Positions 1 through 5,774 of a DNA stretch of 5,848 nucleotides are shown here, piece after piece (position 1 is the stretch's first letter; each line of letters opens with the position of its first letter). The DNA lies in NCBI GenBank assembly GCA_002400445.1, contig DGQO01000281.1:7589-13436 (forward strand), written 5' to 3'. The notes below the pieces were generated by a model that saw only the letters and a list, made by a program, of their open reading frames with translations, was not told the DNA's origin and did no database searches. The translations under genes and the position numbers were made by a program. The stretch is from Chitinophagaceae bacterium UBA4412. Its GTDB lineage: Bacteria > Bacteroidota > Bacteroidia > Chitinophagales > Chitinophagaceae.

Positions 1-941
1 TGGGCCATTGTGTATCTGTGGTTGAAACAGGAAATACAGCCCATACAGAAACTTATTATAAAAAAAGTGATCGGTGGATTGAAACCACCATTGTGAAAAT
101 GTTTGATGGCATTGTGAGCACACACACTGATGTAACAGAGAAGAAGAAATCGCAGGAACAACTTGCATCCAGCTTTGAGGCACTCCAGAACACTTCACGC
201 CTGCTCAGGGATTCCAATACACAACTCGAAAGGTCAAATTTAGACCTGATGCAGTTTGCATCTGTTGCCTCGCATGATTTGAAGGAGCCTTTGAGAAAAA
301 TACAGGCCTTTGGTCACTTATTGGAATCCAAATTGCTGGATAAGCTCGGTAAAGAAGAAGCAGGATACCTGCACAAAATGATCTCCGCCTCCGGAAGAAT
401 GCAGGTACTTATCGAAGACGTACTCACGCTATCAAAATTATCCAACAGTCAACTACCGCACACACCCGTAAAATTAGAAAACGTAATTCTGCAAATTATT
501 GATGATCTCGAAATTGTAATTGCAGAAAAAAAGGCAGTTATTCTCACGCAAGCCCTTCCTGAAGTACTGGCGGTAAAAGGTCAAATGCATCAACTTTTCC
601 AAAATCTCCTGAGTAATGCATTGAAGTTTACCGACAAGGATCTGCCTGAAATTCGCATCAGCGGTGGCCTGGCAGATGCTGAACTCCTTAAAAGCGTGGG
701 CGCAGATTCAAAAGCCCGGTTTGCTTTTATAGCCGTCAAGGACAATGGAATTGGGTTTGAGCCAGAATACAAGGAGCAGATTTTTGGCCTTTTTCAGCGG
801 CTTAATGGAAGGCTGTATGATGGCACCGGCATTGGCCTTGCCATTGCCAAAAAGATTGTGGAAAACCACCATGGTTTTATAAAAGCGGAAAGTGCTATTG
901 GAGAAGGAACAATGTTTACCATCTTATTACCCGCTACCTAA
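1..941 (+). CDS. PAS-type sensor histidine kinase, 3' part (5' end outside window)
   Basis: The frame is open to the left edge (first whole codon at base 3), so this is the C-terminal part of a longer kinase. A GTG at 18 gives 307 residues but is not the real start. Residue numbers below count from that GTG. Residues 1-45 look like the end of a PAS/PAC domain (DGIVSTHTDVTEKK). A short helical linker (about 45-75) leads to the HisKA dimerisation domain, with the phospho-acceptor H86 in ASHDLKEPLRKI. The ATPase domain has its N box at N196-N200 (NLLSNALKF), G1 at 242-246 (DNGIGF), an F box (IFGLFQRL), G2 at 269-280 (GTGIGLAIAKKI) and a last glycine motif GEGTMF. The C-terminus is complete, with no receiver domain after it. 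No partner regulator is visible, so the signal and target are unknown. It converges on the next gene, so nothing ties it to nitrous oxide respiration. Confidence 0.93.
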   Translation, partial: GHCVSVVETGNTAHTETYYKKSDRWIETTIVKMFDGIVSTHTDVTEKKKSQEQLASSFEALQNTSRLLRDSNTQLERSNLDLMQFASVASHDLKEPLRKIQAFGHLLESKLLDKLGKEEAGYLHKMISASGRMQVLIEDVLTLSKLSNSQLPHTPVKLENVILQIIDDLEIVIAEKKAVILTQALPEVLAVKGQMHQLFQNLLSNALKFTDKDLPEIRISGGLADAELLKSVGADSKARFAFIAVKDNGIGFEPEYKEQIFGLFQRLNGRLYDGTGIGLAIAKKIVENHHGFIKAESAIGEGTMFTILLPAT

Positions 942-1077
942 AAATTGAAGTGTCGGATATCCATTCTATTAGATAATATTAATTCTGGCCTCCTTAAAGA
1001 GGCAGATTAGGAGAGCTGGCAGAAATATCTTCCCGTAAAATACGCCTTCTGAACAACTTCATTTTTGGCAGCATCAT

Positions 1078-2313
1078 TCATGAAAGTACGAGGCGCTCCT
1101 CTTGATTGATTTCCATATCGAAACTTCGGGCTGAAAAAAAGATGATAAAGGCCCCCGTACAAAGAAGGAATGCTGCAGAGAGTAACAAATATGGCATAGA
1201 GGAAATGGGTTCCATGATTGCATTACCTATCGCCTGGGTGAGTAGTAACGTTTCATTAAGTAAAGCACCGATGGCAAAAATTATCATCCCGGTTCTTATG
1301 GCATTATTATTATGAACAAATTTTCCGGCAAGCAGGTAAGCCAGCAGGAAAAAACTTACAATGAGTAAGAAAACAAGGTGCAGGTATCCAATAATAATCG
1401 GCCTGCTGCCAAAGGCAAATTGCGCAAACATAGGCACCGCAGAGAAGCATTGAAGTACCAGCTTTAAAGCGAGTGCAAGCAAGGCCCCCCGAAAAAGCCA
1501 CAATGATACTATACCGCCGCCCGGTTTTATTGCCCCCAGCTTTAATCTATTAAAAATGACGGCAAAAAAGTACAACTGGAATACTGCTGAAATGCCACAG
1601 AGCAACATTAGCCAGGGAATTTCCAGCATCACCGGTAGTGATAAAACATACGTGAAAGCACAGGATAATGCCGCACCAGGCAATACATATGCGGGTATTT
1701 TAGCTACTGCCTCTTGCCGTAGCATATCAAGGGCTAAGTACACACCGGCAAAAATGAACCAGCCATTATATTGGAAATGCAAAAAGAATAAAACCGTTGA
1801 GAGGTATCCTTGCTCAGACTCCACATGCATGAACATCATGAACGCCAGTATCCAGGTACCCAGTGAAGAAAATACGTTAAAGAATAGAGCAGTCCTGGCC
1901 CATGGTAAATTGTTGGATTTCATTCCGGCAGTTGCCGAAAAATACGTTGCCGTAAAAATATAGGCTACCAGGATAGATGCCGTGGAAAAAATGATAGAGA
2001 TCGTAGCATAGCCCTGGTAACAAAAGGCAAGCGCCATCCCGTAAGCACATACAAGGTTTAGGATCAAAATGAGGCGAAACCTTGCTTGTAATTTTGGACT
2101 GATAACTACCGGCAGGCGCATTAACAGCAGCACCATCAACAAATGGGAAATCCAGCCAGACAGCGCAAAATGAGAGTGACCGTGTAAGAAATGTTTCTGC
2201 TCTATGAAAGGAATAGGAAAAGCAATTTTGGCCCGCAATAGAAAACCAAGCGTGGCTACAATGGCAAGATTAAACAGGGCTATCTTTATATTTCTTCGGA
2301 GAAAAAACTGCAT
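1078..2313 (-). CDS. Uncharacterised 12-helix membrane protein, heme-copper oxidase/NO reductase subunit I-like
   Basis: This 411-residue protein is almost wholly hydrophobic. I count about 12 membrane helices, near residues 10-28, 45-66, 79-97, 103-124, 141-162, 172-195, 207-227, 232-254, 268-289, 303-328, 340-360 and 371-393. Histidines sit in or at the ends of helix 2 (H44, H46, H48, H57, in HGHSHFALSGWISH), helix 6 (H179, in LHFQYNGWF) and helix 10 (H312, in GYLHLVF). Subunit I of heme-copper oxidases also has 12 helices with heme or metal ligands on helices 2, 6, 7 and 10. The helix 6 motif HFQYNG resembles the HLWVEG motif of cytochrome-c NO reductase, with Asn for Glu. No His pair is seen in helix 7. 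It begins 60 bases after the Crp/Fnr gene on the same strand, with an FNR-type box in the gap. I recall similar proteins as a recurring unnamed Bacteroidota family. A heme-binding or electron-transfer role is inference. It lacks the characteristic NnrS C-terminal motif. Confidence 0.85.
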   Translation of the reverse strand: MQFFLRRNIKIALFNLAIVATLGFLLRAKIAFPIPFIEQKHFLHGHSHFALSGWISHLLMVLLLMRLPVVISPKLQARFRLILILNLVCAYGMALAFCYQGYATISIIFSTASILVAYIFTATYFSATAGMKSNNLPWARTALFFNVFSSLGTWILAFMMFMHVESEQGYLSTVLFFLHFQYNGWFIFAGVYLALDMLRQEAVAKIPAYVLPGAALSCAFTYVLSLPVMLEIPWLMLLCGISAVFQLYFFAVIFNRLKLGAIKPGGGIVSLWLFRGALLALALKLVLQCFSAVPMFAQFAFGSRPIIIGYLHLVFLLIVSFFLLAYLLAGKFVHNNNAIRTGMIIFAIGALLNETLLLTQAIGNAIMEPISSMPYLLLSAAFLLCTGAFIIFFSARSFDMEINQEERLVLS

Positions 2314-2327
2314 GAAATTTTTGTTGG

Positions 2328-2335
2328 CAAAAATA
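2328..2335 (-). promoter_or_regulatory. Putative Bacteroidota -7 promoter element for the 12-helix protein gene
   Basis: On the minus strand this reads TATTTTTG, a perfect match to the TAnnTTTG -7 consensus of Bacteroidota primary-sigma promoters. It lies 14 bases before the ATG at 2313, so the predicted leader is only about 10 bases. No TTTG-like -33 element is found at the usual distance upstream. An FNR-type box sits there instead, centred about 33 bases upstream, which would suit an activator-dependent promoter. This gives the membrane protein gene its own promoter in addition to any read-through from the regulator gene. Confidence 0.5.
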
Positions 2336-2357
2336 GTTTAGGATATACCTGGCTGTT

Positions 2358-2371
2358 GTGATTTGAATCAT
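2358..2371. promoter_or_regulatory. FNR-type operator, copy 1 (TGAT-N4-ATCA)
   Basis: The plus strand reads GTGAT-TTGA-ATCAT, with the two inner TGAT/ATCA half-sites perfectly symmetric and the spacing of the classical FNR box (TTGAT-N4-ATCAA). It lies in the 60-base gap between the regulator and the membrane protein gene. Its centre is about 33 bases upstream of the -7 element, roughly -40 from the predicted start, the class II activator position. The Glu and Arg retained in the regulator's recognition helix agree with a TGA core. Binding by that regulator is inference. Confidence 0.55.
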
Positions 2372-2373
2372 AA

Positions 2374-2967
2374 TCAGCAATACACTTTCCCTTTTTCAAT
2401 TTGCAACTTACCTTTATCATGGAGATTACGCATGGTGCGTATCACCGTTTCCACACGCAGGCCGGTCATATTGGCTATTTGCTGCCGGGTAAGATTAATG
2501 CGTGTACAATCACTACATACGTTTTTCCTACGGGCTTTCAAATGTTTGAGCAAGGCAAGGATGCTGCTTTCCGGGTTATGGCTGCCAAGTTCTTTACTTA
2601 AGACAAATTTAAACCGGAGCCTTTGTGCTAATAGCCTCGAAAACTCAAAGTGCAATTCCGGTTGTTCTGTAAGCAATTGCTTGAAAACGGGAATATGCAA
2701 ACGTAGCATAACGCAATCTTCATCTGCCACTGCATTGGCTGCATAGGGCTCGCCATCAAATATGGGTAACTCACCAAAACTTTCTCCTCCTTCAATAAGA
2801 TTATGAATGAATTCTTTTCCGCTCTCGTCAAAATTACTCCAGCGCACCCTACCGGACACCAATTGATGGTAAAATGAAGCTACCGATCCCTCTCTAAAAA
2901 TGTACTCTCCCGCTTGTACCTGCTTATATGCTGCGCCAAGGGCTAATAAAATATCGGTATCTACCAT
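2374..2967 (-). CDS. Crp/Fnr-family transcriptional regulator
   Basis: The 197 residues have the two-domain Crp/Fnr layout. An N-terminal cyclic-nucleotide-binding-type beta roll spans about residues 15-100 (GEYIFREGS; GESFGELPIFDGEPYAANAVA), followed by a long dimerisation helix (about 103-130) and a winged helix-turn-helix (about 157-192). The position where Crp has its cAMP-binding arginine is Y75, so cAMP binding is unlikely. The N-terminal cysteine cluster that holds the Fe-S centre in FNR is absent. The only cysteines are C85, a C151-x2-C154 pair just before the HTH, and the last residue C197. The recognition helix reads RVETVIRTM and keeps the E173/R177 pair that reads TGA in Crp and FNR; FNR's serine is replaced by I176. 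The ATG at 2967 is the only credible start, because an in-frame stop lies a short way upstream. It is divergent from the cytochrome-nosZ unit, the usual position for a local regulator of denitrification genes. Its signal is unknown. Confidence 0.93.
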   Translation of the reverse strand: MVDTDILLALGAAYKQVQAGEYIFREGSVASFYHQLVSGRVRWSNFDESGKEFIHNLIEGGESFGELPIFDGEPYAANAVADEDCVMLRLHIPVFKQLLTEQPELHFEFSRLLAQRLRFKFVLSKELGSHNPESSILALLKHLKARRKNVCSDCTRINLTRQQIANMTGLRVETVIRTMRNLHDKGKLQIEKGKVYC

Positions 2968-2987
2968 ACGAAAGCGTTCAATACCCT

Positions 2988-2995
2988 CAAAAATA
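2988..2995 (-). promoter_or_regulatory. Putative -7 promoter element for the Crp/Fnr gene
   Basis: On the minus strand this reads TATTTTTG, identical to the element before the 12-helix gene and a full match to TAnnTTTG. It ends 20 bases before the regulator's ATG. A TTTT-containing stretch lies near the -33 position but is not a convincing match. FNR-type box copy 2 is centred about 54 bases upstream, which would be near -61 from the predicted start, a class I activator position. Self-regulation is therefore plausible. Confidence 0.45.
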
Positions 2996-3038
2996 AGCCA
3001 TTACAGCGGGAAAACCATGTATTGCAGGGGGTGCAAAA

Positions 3039-3052
3039 CTGATTAAAATCAT
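3039..3052. promoter_or_regulatory. FNR-type operator, copy 2 (TGAT-N4-ATCA)
   Basis: The plus strand reads CTGAT-TAAA-ATCAT, with the same core and the same 4-base spacer as copy 1. It lies in the divergent region between the regulator and the cytochrome-nosZ unit. It suits the regulator's promoter (about -61), but for the best cytochrome promoter candidate it would be near -98, rather far for direct activation. It could serve one or both directions. It overlaps a tandem 9-base repeat (3042-3059). Confidence 0.55.
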
Positions 3053-3059
3053 TAAAATC
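3042..3059. repeat. Tandem 9-base repeat ATTAAAATC x2
   Basis: ATTAAAATC occurs twice head to tail without spacer, starting inside FNR-type box copy 2. The second copy partly recreates the right half of that box. This may be a small slippage duplication or an extended binding region; the AT-rich composition makes chance possible. Confidence 0.5.
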
Positions 3060-3078
3060 CAGGAAAACCCAAGTAAAA

Positions 3079-3096
3079 AACTGCTTTTAAGCAGTT
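3079..3096. repeat. 18-base near-perfect palindrome in the divergent control region
   Basis: AACTGCTT-TT-AAGCAGTT has 8-base arms that are exact reverse complements around a 2-base centre. It differs from the TGAT-N4-ATCA boxes, so it may be the site of another dimeric regulator. Read on the minus strand, the arms can form a hairpin followed by six T's, so it could also end or pause transcription heading towards the regulator gene. Confidence 0.6.
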
Positions 3097-3112
3097 ATGA
3101 CTGAACGCATAA
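3095..3112. promoter_or_regulatory. Possible operator dyad before the cytochrome promoter
   Basis: TTATG-N8-CATAA is an inverted repeat with 5-base arms. It abuts the preceding palindrome and is centred about 33 bases upstream of the best cytochrome -7 candidate (3133-3140), about -40 from the predicted start. That is the spacing seen for box copy 1. The sequence is not TGAT-like, and short arms of this kind arise by chance, so only the position argues for it. Confidence 0.25.
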
Positions 3113-3132
3113 AAATCTGGGTAATCAGTCGC

Positions 3133-3140
3133 TAATCTTG
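3133..3140 (+). promoter_or_regulatory. Candidate -7 promoter element for the cytochrome-nosZ unit
   Basis: TAATCTTG matches TAnnTTTG at all but one fixed position and lies 28 bases before the cytochrome ATG, giving a leader of about 25 bases. No clear -33 element is present. A weaker alternative, TATGACTG at 3096-3103, has two mismatches but sits 54 bases from FNR-type box copy 2. Neither is proven. Confidence 0.35.
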
Positions 3141-3168
3141 TGCATTCAAAAACAGAAAAATACGCAAT

Positions 3169-3651
3169 ATGAAGAAAACAATTTTGATGCTGGCTATTTC
3201 GGCAGCTTTTTATGCATGCGGCGGTGGCGCTGGTACTAATGTAGAACCTACAACGGGTGCTGCATCAACCGAACCCACTACTACCGCTTCAGGAAATCCA
3301 TCATACGACCCCAATCGTGGCGAAGGTAAATTTACCAAAGTTGATGTGCCAGCTAACCTGGATAAAGCGATGGCAGACAAAGGTGAAAAAACTTTCCAGG
3401 TGAAATGCGCAAGCTGTCATAAAACAACCGACGAGAAGTTAGTAGGCCCAGGATGGAAAGGTGTAACAAGCCGCCACAGTGCTGAGTGGATCATGAATTT
3501 TATTACAAATACAGATGCAATGTTGAATAAAGATCCAAAAGCACAGGCTCAGCTTGAAATTTGCCTGGTGCGTATGCCTAATCAAAATCTTGCTGATGAT
3601 GACGCACGTTCTTTATACGAATACATGAGAGAAAACGACGGAGTAAAATAA
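3169..3651 (+). CDS. Monoheme c-type cytochrome lipoprotein, probable electron donor to NosZ
   Basis: This is a 160-residue exported cytochrome. Residues 1-17 are a short basic and hydrophobic signal ending in FYAC, so C17 is a plausible lipidation site; the lipobox is loose, as is common in Bacteroidota. A Thr/Ala/Gly/Pro-rich linker (about 18-45) is followed by the heme domain. The heme c site is C80-A-S-C83-H84, the GPGWKGV stretch follows at 93-99, and the distal ligand is very probably M136 in RMPNQNL, as in class I cytochromes c. C132 is an additional cysteine without a clear role. The gene ends 25 bases before nosZ with no terminator between them, so the two are almost certainly co-transcribed. 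Role and partner are inferred from that linkage: passing electrons from the quinol-oxidising chain to NosZ. The start has an A-rich leader without a Shine-Dalgarno sequence. I do not assign nosC1 or nosC2, because clade II cytochromes differ between lineages. Confidence 0.94.
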   Translation: MKKTILMLAISAAFYACGGGAGTNVEPTTGAASTEPTTTASGNPSYDPNRGEGKFTKVDVPANLDKAMADKGEKTFQVKCASCHKTTDEKLVGPGWKGVTSRHSAEWIMNFITNTDAMLNKDPKAQAQLEICLVRMPNQNLADDDARSLYEYMRENDGVK

Positions 3652-3676
3652 CCAACACTATAAATAAAAGAATCAA

Positions 3677-5677
3677 ATGAGAAATCAATTAAGTTTCCTA
3701 ATCGCAGGTATCTGCATCACCGGACTCAGCTTCCAGGGATGTAAGCCAAAAAACTCGGCCAGCGCCGTAAACTCAGACGCTGCAAGCAAGGTGTATGTTG
3801 CACCCGGTAAGTATGATGAGTTTTACAATTTTGTTTCAGGCGGCTTCAGCGGCCAAATGAGTGTGTATGGCTTGCCTAGCGGCAGGTTGCTTAGGGTTGT
3901 TCCCATATTTTCTGTTGACCCCGAAAAAGGATGGGGATACAGCGAAGAAACAAAGCCAATGCTGAATACCTCACATGGTTTTGTACCCTGGGACGACCAG
4001 CATCACCTGGATCTATCTCAAACCAATGGAGAAATTGATGGCCGCTGGATATTTGCCAATGCCAACAATACACCCCGTGTGGCCAGAGTGGATCTCACCA
4101 CTTTCCGCACAAGTGAAATCATCGAACTGCCAAACAGTGCAGGTAACCACAGTTCTCCTTTCATCACAGAAAACACAGAATACGTTGTTGCAGGTACAAG
4201 GTTTAGCGTTCCGCCAGATGATGCAAATGGCGACGTTCCTATTAACACCTATAGGAAAAACTTTAAGGGTTACATCAGCTTTATCAGCGTAGGTAAAGAA
4301 GATGGTAATATGGAAATTGCATTTCAGCTTAAATGCCCCGGTGTAAACTTTGACCTTAGCCATGCCGGTAAAGGAAAGTCTCACGGCTGGTTCTTCTTTA
4401 CTTGCTATAACAGTGAGCAGGCTAATACCTTGCTTGAAGTAAATGCTTCTCAGCGGGATAAAGACTTTATCATGGCTGTAAACTGGAAGAAGGCCGAAGA
4501 ATACCTAAAAGCTGGCAAAGGCCGTAAGCAGAGCGTACGGTATGCACACAATAAATACGATGAGAAAACACATACGGCCACTTCTGAAATCAGAACAGAA
4601 GTTACTGTACTGGATGTAGCAGAATTAAAAGATATCGTTTATTTCATGCCATGTCCTAAGTCGCCACATGGTTGCGATGTAGACCCAACAGGTGAATACA
4701 TTGTAGGTAGTGGTAAACTTGCCGCTCTTGTTCCTGTATTCAGTTTCACTAAAATGCTGAAGGCTATTGAAGACAAATCTTATGCAGGTGATTACGAGGG
4801 TATTCCGGTACTTAAGTATGAGTCTGTATTACATGGTGAAGTGAAGAAGCCAGGCCTTGGCCCTTTACATACTGAATTTGATGGCAGAGGTAATGCTTAC
4901 ACCACTTTCTTTGTGAGCAGCGAAGTAGTAAAATGGCGCATTTCAGATCTTCAGATCTTAGACAGGGTTCCTACTTACTACTCTGTGGGTCACTTGTGTA
5001 TTCCTGGTGGCGACAGCCGTAAGCCAAACGGCAAATACCTGATTGCGTATAACAAAATCACTAAAGACCGTTACTTGCCTACTGGCCCGGAACTGGCTCA
5101 AAGTGCCCAGTTGTATGATATCAGCGGAGATAAGATGCAGTTGATTCTTGACTTCCCTACTATTGGTGAACCACACTATGCACAAGCAGTGGAAGCTTCT
5201 AAAATCAGGGATAAGTCTGTTAAGTTCTTCAAGATTGAAGAAAACATGAATAAATACGTTACTAAAGGCGAGGCTGAATCTAAGGTGGTGCGCACAGGAA
5301 ACAGGGTAGATGTATATATGACCTGTATCCGCTCACACTTTGCACCAGATAATATTGAAGGTGTATTTGCCGGCGATGAAGTTTATTTCCATGTAACCAA
5401 CCTGGAGCAAGACTGGGATGTACCTCATGGCTTTGCCATAAAAGGTGCAGATAATGGTGAATTATTGATTATGCCTGGAGAAACACAAACCTTGAAATGG
5501 ATTGCTGAAAAACCAGGAATGTTCCCATTCTATTGCACAGATTTCTGCAGTGCTTTGCACCAGGAAATGCAGGGTTATATCAGAATATCACCTGCAGGTA
5601 GTAAAGTGCCGCTGTTGTTCAGTACTGGTAAGAATATGCCAGCCGCAGACACCAGCGCTCCTGTAGCACGCAAATAA
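3677..5677 (+). CDS. nosZ: Nitrous-oxide reductase, clade II (Sec-dependent), likely lipoprotein
   Basis: The 666-residue multicopper enzyme reduces N2O to N2, the last step of denitrification, outside the cytoplasmic membrane. The N-terminus is a plain Sec-type hydrophobic signal without twin arginines, ending in FQGC (C22), which suggests a lipoprotein. The seven-bladed propeller carries the expected seven CuZ histidines: H109 and H110 (DDQHHLD), H158 (GNHSSP), H331 (SPHGCDVD), H398 (GPLHTEFDGRGNAYTT), H439 (SVGHL) and H500 (GEPHYAQA). The C-terminal cupredoxin domain carries CuA: H584 (DVPHGFAI), then C620-TDF-C624-SAL-H628-QE-M631. Clade I enzymes have Trp where this one has D622; Asp here and a Sec signal are typical of clade II. 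The length is normal and no lesion is seen. The gene follows the cytochrome by 25 bases and is closed by a strong terminator. The accessory nosDFYL genes needed for maturation and copper delivery must lie elsewhere, perhaps just past the right edge. Confidence 0.98.
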   Translation: MRNQLSFLIAGICITGLSFQGCKPKNSASAVNSDAASKVYVAPGKYDEFYNFVSGGFSGQMSVYGLPSGRLLRVVPIFSVDPEKGWGYSEETKPMLNTSHGFVPWDDQHHLDLSQTNGEIDGRWIFANANNTPRVARVDLTTFRTSEIIELPNSAGNHSSPFITENTEYVVAGTRFSVPPDDANGDVPINTYRKNFKGYISFISVGKEDGNMEIAFQLKCPGVNFDLSHAGKGKSHGWFFFTCYNSEQANTLLEVNASQRDKDFIMAVNWKKAEEYLKAGKGRKQSVRYAHNKYDEKTHTATSEIRTEVTVLDVAELKDIVYFMPCPKSPHGCDVDPTGEYIVGSGKLAALVPVFSFTKMLKAIEDKSYAGDYEGIPVLKYESVLHGEVKKPGLGPLHTEFDGRGNAYTTFFVSSEVVKWRISDLQILDRVPTYYSVGHLCIPGGDSRKPNGKYLIAYNKITKDRYLPTGPELAQSAQLYDISGDKMQLILDFPTIGEPHYAQAVEASKIRDKSVKFFKIEENMNKYVTKGEAESKVVRTGNRVDVYMTCIRSHFAPDNIEGVFAGDEVYFHVTNLEQDWDVPHGFAIKGADNGELLIMPGETQTLKWIAEKPGMFPFYCTDFCSALHQEMQGYIRISPAGSKVPLLFSTGKNMPAADTSAPVARK

Positions 5678-5686
5678 TATGAATAG

Positions 5687-5723
5687 TCAGCCGGCGCAAA
5701 TTTTTGCACCGGCTGATTTTTTT
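5687..5723 (+). terminator. Intrinsic terminator after nosZ
   Basis: Ten bases after the nosZ stop, TCAGCCGGCGCAA pairs with TTGCACCGGCTGA (13-base arms, one internal C/A mismatch) around a 4-base loop, followed directly by seven T's. The GC-rich stem and T-run make a strong rho-independent terminator in the nosZ direction only. It closes the cytochrome-nosZ transcript and separates it from whatever follows. Confidence 0.93.
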
Positions 5724-5758
5724 AAAACCAGTTTTTTGAAATATTTTTTGTGACCGGC

Positions 5759-5774
5759 GATTACTTTTAATCAA
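5759..5774. promoter_or_regulatory. Weak FNR-like half-site/dyad past the terminator
   Basis: GATTA-CTTT-TAATC (5759-5772) is a perfect 5-base inverted repeat. Shifted by two bases, the right side gives a full ATCAA half-site (5770-5774), but the left half matches only three of five. The remaining 125-base tail has no convincing gene start, and the next gene must begin beyond 5848. The site could belong to its promoter, but evidence is thin. Confidence 0.2.

Noticed and set aside
988..1003. GCCTC-CTTAAA-GAGGC hairpin in the convergent gap, as a terminator
   Set aside because: The stem is only five base pairs and no T-run follows on either strand, so it is too weak to call, though its place between converging genes is suggestive.
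1556..1963. Plus-strand open frame of 135 codons
   Set aside because: It lies wholly antisense inside the 12-helix protein gene and encodes no recognisable domain; the minus-strand product has clear membrane helices.
1078..2313. Assignment of the 12-helix protein as NnrS
   Set aside because: Size and heme-related context fit, but the characteristic NnrS WHAHEM-type and C-terminal GHTGR-type motifs are not present.
2363..2746. Plus-strand open frame of 127 codons
   Set aside because: It is antisense to the Crp/Fnr gene, whose domains are unmistakable. It also begins inside the intergenic operator region without a plausible leader.
3099..3130. GACTGA (3099-3104) and TCAGTC (3125-3130) inverted repeat
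   Set aside because: Six-base arms separated by 20 bases are readily expected by chance and fit no known operator spacing.
4013..4384. Minus-strand open frame of 123 codons inside nosZ
   Set aside because: It overlaps the strongly supported propeller domain of NosZ and shows no domain of its own.
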